From: Candidatus Zixiibacteriota bacterium
Lineage (GTDB): Bacteria; Zixibacteria; MSB-5A5; GN15; FEB-12
DNA length: 8,981 bases
Assembly (NCBI GenBank): GCA_022564135.1
Contig: JADFLZ010000065.1
Location: 1 to 8,981 of the forward strand
Reading direction: 5' to 3'
Both the position numbers and the translations under genes were made by a program. The notes under the pieces were generated by a model. It saw only the letters and a program-made list of their open reading frames with translations, was not told the origin of the DNA and ran no database searches. Positions 6,730-8,981 of this stretch are shown here, piece by piece. Position 1 is the stretch's first letter; each line of letters starts with the position of its first letter.

Positions 6730-7911
6730 CTAATGTTCCTTAAAATTTATAGAAAGTTCGCTTTTGAGGACGTCTGCGCTGTCAGAAATATCTTTTAGTG
6801 TGAACCGCAGCTTGCCGGACAACTTAGCCGCCAACTTCCACCATTCATCTTCTTCTATGTTGATTTTAGTCATTGATTTGGTGCCAGTCGTAAAGACAAT
6901 TTTCAGATCGCCGTCAACAGGAGATACCAGTTTCATGGTAGTTTTGCTGCCTGTTCCGATTTCGGAGCGGTGCGTCATTAGTATCGACTGCAAAATCAGC
7001 CGGACAGTGGCCTTAAAGTTTGCTAAAGTTTGAGAATTTCCGGCTGCAGCTGTAGATTCGAAATCATCAGAAAGCTCAACTATCTGAGAAGTCACTGAAT
7101 CCAGTTCCGCAAGAATCGTGTCGGAAATTGCCAGGTGCAGATTTTTTTCCAGCAGCGCATTTAAACGGCTGGTGTGAATATCGGTGGCGGTGACTTCGTC
7201 TATTATTTCTATAGAATCAGCTGATGAGGAGAGTGCTGAATCAGGTTTATCTGATAACGGTAAATTATCGGGTTGGCTATTATCTTCACTGGCGCTGATT
7301 TCGGTAAAACTTATCAGGGAGAGATATAATTCGCCCGCTTGTATATTATCAAGCTGCATTTTGGTCGAGCCAATAAGTTCCAGGAAGGCGCCTTTGGCGG
7401 CACCAAATTCTGTGCCCGTTATATCTGAATCGATAACACCGGTAGCTCGGCAGAACTCTTTGCTGCAGGCGATAACTCTGCCCGATGACCTGCTCACTAA
7501 AATAGCTGCGCACTTGTTGAATTTGAGATGGATGCGAAGTGCGGTCTCTTTAATCGCTTGCCAGTCCGAAAAAATAGCAACAGCCAGTCCCTGATGTTTC
7601 ATCAAAGGGTCGCTGATGGCCAGCTCTCCCTGCTGGACAGAGACTATCAGGTTCGGGTCGCTTTTATTTACAGATTCAAAATAAACTGTTTCATTATCTT
7701 TAGTGATTATTGGTCTGGAGCCAGTGGCAAAGGCGGCTGCAATCATTTCGGTTTCGTAGCTGCTTAGCCGGCCGTTTAACATTAAGCCAAGAAGTACAGA
7801 CTCAACTGCTACCGATTTATGTTCATCAACAATTCTGCTGACCGAATCAATCATGCTGTCGGCATTACTTAAGGTGCTCAGCGGGGTCTCTTGATTTTTA
7901 GTAGTGGCCAT
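6730..7911 (-). CDS. PAS-domain, histidine-kinase-like protein without recognisable kinase motifs
   Basis: This 393-residue soluble protein is the first gene of the three-gene minus-strand operon. I see no signal peptide or membrane helix. Residues 1-125 form an unrecognised N-terminal domain. Residues 134-205 look PAS-like (AAILVSRSSGRVIACSKEF and following). A Ser/Asp/Pro-rich linker spans about 206-236. Residues 247-315 are helical and resemble a dimerisation domain (LEKNLHLAISDTILAELDSV), and a final alpha/beta stretch (316-393) could be a shrunken GHKL remnant. A phospho-accepting H-E box, N box and DxGxG motif are not visible, so kinase activity is unlikely. Its place before an NtrC-like gene suggests it descends from an NtrB-type sensor, but this is inference from layout and weak resemblance. 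It might instead be an unrelated scaffold protein. No Shine-Dalgarno precedes the ATG. Confidence 0.8.
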   Translation of the reverse strand: MATTKNQETPLSTLSNADSMIDSVSRIVDEHKSVAVESVLLGLMLNGRLSSYETEMIAAAFATGSRPIITKDNETVYFESVNKSDPNLIVSVQQGELAISDPLMKHQGLAVAIFSDWQAIKETALRIHLKFNKCAAILVSRSSGRVIACSKEFCRATGVIDSDITGTEFGAAKGAFLELIGSTKMQLDNIQAGELYLSLISFTEISASEDNSQPDNLPLSDKPDSALSSSADSIEIIDEVTATDIHTSRLNALLEKNLHLAISDTILAELDSVTSQIVELSDDFESTAAAGNSQTLANFKATVRLILQSILMTHRSEIGTGSKTTMKLVSPVDGDLKIVFTTGTKSMTKINIEEDEWWKLAAKLSGKLRFTLKDISDSADVLKSELSINFKEH

Positions 7912-8076
7912 ATTCTATTTGTATGTTTCAATTTGGGACAACTACCAATAATATCGGGCAGATTGCTGAAACCTTAACAGCCTTATTCCAGGTGCATATT
8001 CAGGGCATATAACGACTTTTTTGGGGACTTTTCTGTTTGTCCTTGACAGATTAAGGCAAGCGCCGTAATATAACCT
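7912..8076. other. Divergent intergenic region between the regulatory operon and gatC
   Basis: A 165-base gap must hold promoters for both directions. The gatC promoter is clear (listed separately). For the minus-strand operon only weak candidates exist: TATTAT on the minus strand at 7953-7948 without a good -35, and TTGTCC-18-TAGAAT ending against the ATG. Two short tandem pairs, GCATAT (7994-7999, 8005-8010) and GACTTTT (8014-8020, 8026-8032), lie upstream of the gatC -35. No -24/-12 sigma-54 promoter was found. Confidence 0.6.
8043..8071 (+). promoter_or_regulatory. Sigma70-type promoter of gatC, leaderless arrangement
   Basis: A perfect -35 TTGACA (8043-8048) is followed by a 17-base spacer and a -10 TAATAT (8066-8071, four of six consensus positions). 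The gatC ATG begins at 8077, five bases after the -10, so transcription would be expected to start at or beside the ATG and give a leaderless mRNA. TATAAC at 8069-8074 is an alternative -10 but needs a 20-base spacer. Confidence 0.65.
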
Positions 8077-8364
8077 ATGCCACTATCAAGAGAGCAGGTT
8101 GAGCAGATAGCATCTTTGGCTCGGCTCAAATTATCCCCAAAAGAGATTGAAAAATTTACCAGTGAATTGACTGTGATTTTGGACTATGTTGAGCAGCTGG
8201 CTGAAGTTGATACCGCCGGGGTTAAGCTTAAAGACCAGTTTATAACAGCGGAAAATGTCTTCAGAGAAGACAAGAGCCGCAAATCACTGAGCCGCGCTGA
8301 AGCTCTCTCAAATGCCCCTGATAAGGACGAGGAGTTTTTTAAAGTGCCCAAGGTTATTGGCTGA
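8077..8364 (+). CDS. gatC: Aspartyl/glutamyl-tRNA(Asn/Gln) amidotransferase subunit C
   Basis: This 95-residue small subunit of the GatCAB amidotransferase would help convert Glu-tRNA(Gln) and/or Asp-tRNA(Asn) to the amidated forms; GatC wraps around and stabilises GatA. The sequence follows the family from the first residues: LSREQVEQIASLARLKLS (3-20), ELTVILDYVEQL, VDTAGV, then a late F-R-E-D segment (VFREDKSRKSLSR) and the C-terminal FFKVPKVIG. Length is normal. The ATG is fixed by this N-terminal match and by the promoter immediately upstream; there is no Shine-Dalgarno because there is almost no leader. gatA does not follow directly: the next gene is kdsB-like, overlapping the stop by one base. 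Confidence 0.95.
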   Translation: MPLSREQVEQIASLARLKLSPKEIEKFTSELTVILDYVEQLAEVDTAGVKLKDQFITAENVFREDKSRKSLSRAEALSNAPDKDEEFFKVPKVIG

Positions 8365-8981
8365 TGTCATTTAAAACGGTAGGCGTTATACCGGCCCGGA
8401 TGGAGTCTAAAAGGTTTTATGGCAAGGTCTTATATCCTTACAAAGGGAAGCCGCTATTGTACTATATTTATAATGAAGTCTCAAAGGCAAAGAAGGTAGA
8501 CCGCTTTGTGGTGGCCACTGATAGCCAGGAAATTGAGTCAGCAGTCAGAGAATTTGGAGCGGAAGTGATAAGAACCAGCGGCAGGTGTAAGACTGGTTCA
8601 GACCGGGTAGCTGCTGTGATGCAGGAAATTCCGGCAGACTTATATATAAATGTTCAGGCTGACCTGTTCGGACTAAAATCTGCTGTTCTTGATAGAGTAA
8701 TAATGGATTTTAGCCGGGATTCTAAGCTGAAGTACGGAACTTTGGCCAGAAAAATAAGAAATGACCGCGAATTGAAAGACCCCAACTCGGTAAAAGTAGT
8801 TTTGAAGAAAAACAAAGAAGCCGGCTGGTTTTCAAGGCAGCCGCTGCCTTATCTGCAAAGCGCTTTAAAGAAAACGTTGAGCAGTCAGGCATACTATTAC
8901 TATCATATAGGTGTCTATTTTTACCGCCGGTCGGCCCTAAAAGAATTCGCCGGCTGGCAGCAAACGCCGTGCGAAAAGGCC
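8364..8981 (+). CDS. kdsB: CMP-Kdo synthetase (3-deoxy-manno-octulosonate cytidylyltransferase), 3'-truncated by window edge
   Basis: The frame is open to the window end (206 codons; the family is usually about 245-260 residues). KdsB activates Kdo with CTP in the cytoplasm for addition to lipid A. Motifs in order: nucleotide-binding VIPARMESKRFYGKVL (8-23), GKPLLYYIY (28-36), VVATDSQEI (49-57), KTGSDRVA (76-83), NVQADLF (96-102), WFSRQPLPY (155-163) and YYYYHIGVYFYRRSAL (177-192) leading to TPCEKA. Asp100 is kept, but the family's NVQGDEP reads NVQADLF, a notable departure. The ATG shares its A with the gatC TGA stop (TGATG), and AAGG ten bases upstream may serve as a weak ribosome binding site, so translation is probably coupled to gatC. 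A divergent KdsB-like cytidylyltransferase with another sugar acid substrate cannot be excluded. Confidence 0.85.
   Translation, partial: MSFKTVGVIPARMESKRFYGKVLYPYKGKPLLYYIYNEVSKAKKVDRFVVATDSQEIESAVREFGAEVIRTSGRCKTGSDRVAAVMQEIPADLYINVQADLFGLKSAVLDRVIMDFSRDSKLKYGTLARKIRNDRELKDPNSVKVVLKKNKEAGWFSRQPLPYLQSALKKTLSSQAYYYYHIGVYFYRRSALKEFAGWQQTPCEKA

Noticed and set aside
7184..7594. Plus-strand open frame of 136 codons inside the PAS-protein gene
   Set aside because: Opposite-strand shadow of a longer frame that sits in a clear operon; no ribosome binding site or domain features.
7912..7941. TTGTCC-18-TAGAAT as promoter for the minus-strand operon
   Set aside because: The -10 touches the ATG, so transcription would start inside the coding sequence; the -35 is also weak. 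No alternative was convincing.
7947..7966. Sigma-54 (-24/-12) promoter near CGGGCAGATTGCTG
   Set aside because: The GG-to-GC spacing is several bases shorter than the strict 10-base spacing needed, and the flanks do not match TGGCACG.

Overview
The window reads as a contiguous piece of a chromosome from a Gram-negative bacterium of moderate GC. A kdsB-type gene implies Kdo-containing lipopolysaccharide, and mltG, ruvX, gatC and lepA are ordinary housekeeping genes. Most starts have no convincing Shine-Dalgarno sequence. The secreted 419-residue protein resembles a family I know mainly from Bacteroidetes and related FCB-group bacteria. I therefore lean towards an FCB-type lineage, possibly an uncultured candidate phylum, but cannot fix the taxon from this sequence.

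Layout: (1) 1-1586 (+), the 3' six-sevenths of lepA (elongation factor 4). (2) 1680-2939 (+), a secreted protein with a glutamine-amidotransferase-like Cys motif and unknown function; relatives are often labelled 'asparagine synthetase B', which this protein does not support. (3) 2940-3366, a 427-base gene-free stretch packed with repeats: two copies of a 45/46-base direct repeat with a perfect 10-base palindrome, two REP-like hairpins in opposite orientation, a three-branched foldable element and a further 8-bp stem-loop. (4) 3367-4804 (+), overlapping ruvX and mltG. (5) 4805-7911 (-), a tightly packed three-gene operon transcribed towards mltG. It encodes, in transcription order, a PAS/histidine-kinase-like protein without recognisable kinase motifs, a sigma-54-activator-like protein that keeps Walker A and a Fis-type HTH but has lost GAFTGA and the Walker B acids, and a GAF-domain protein. 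(6) 7912-8076, a divergent intergenic region with a strong sigma70-like promoter for gatC. (7) 8077-8364 (+), gatC, overlapping by one base (8) 8364-8981 (+), a kdsB-like CMP-Kdo synthetase gene cut by the window end.

The most unusual part is the minus-strand operon. It has the shape of an NtrB/NtrC-type signalling pair plus a sensor domain, but the residues for phosphotransfer and sigma-54 remodelling appear to be gone while the DNA-binding domain is intact. This suggests a repurposed regulator acting without sigma-54. The second point is that the gatC -10 box lies five bases from the ATG, which predicts a leaderless message.
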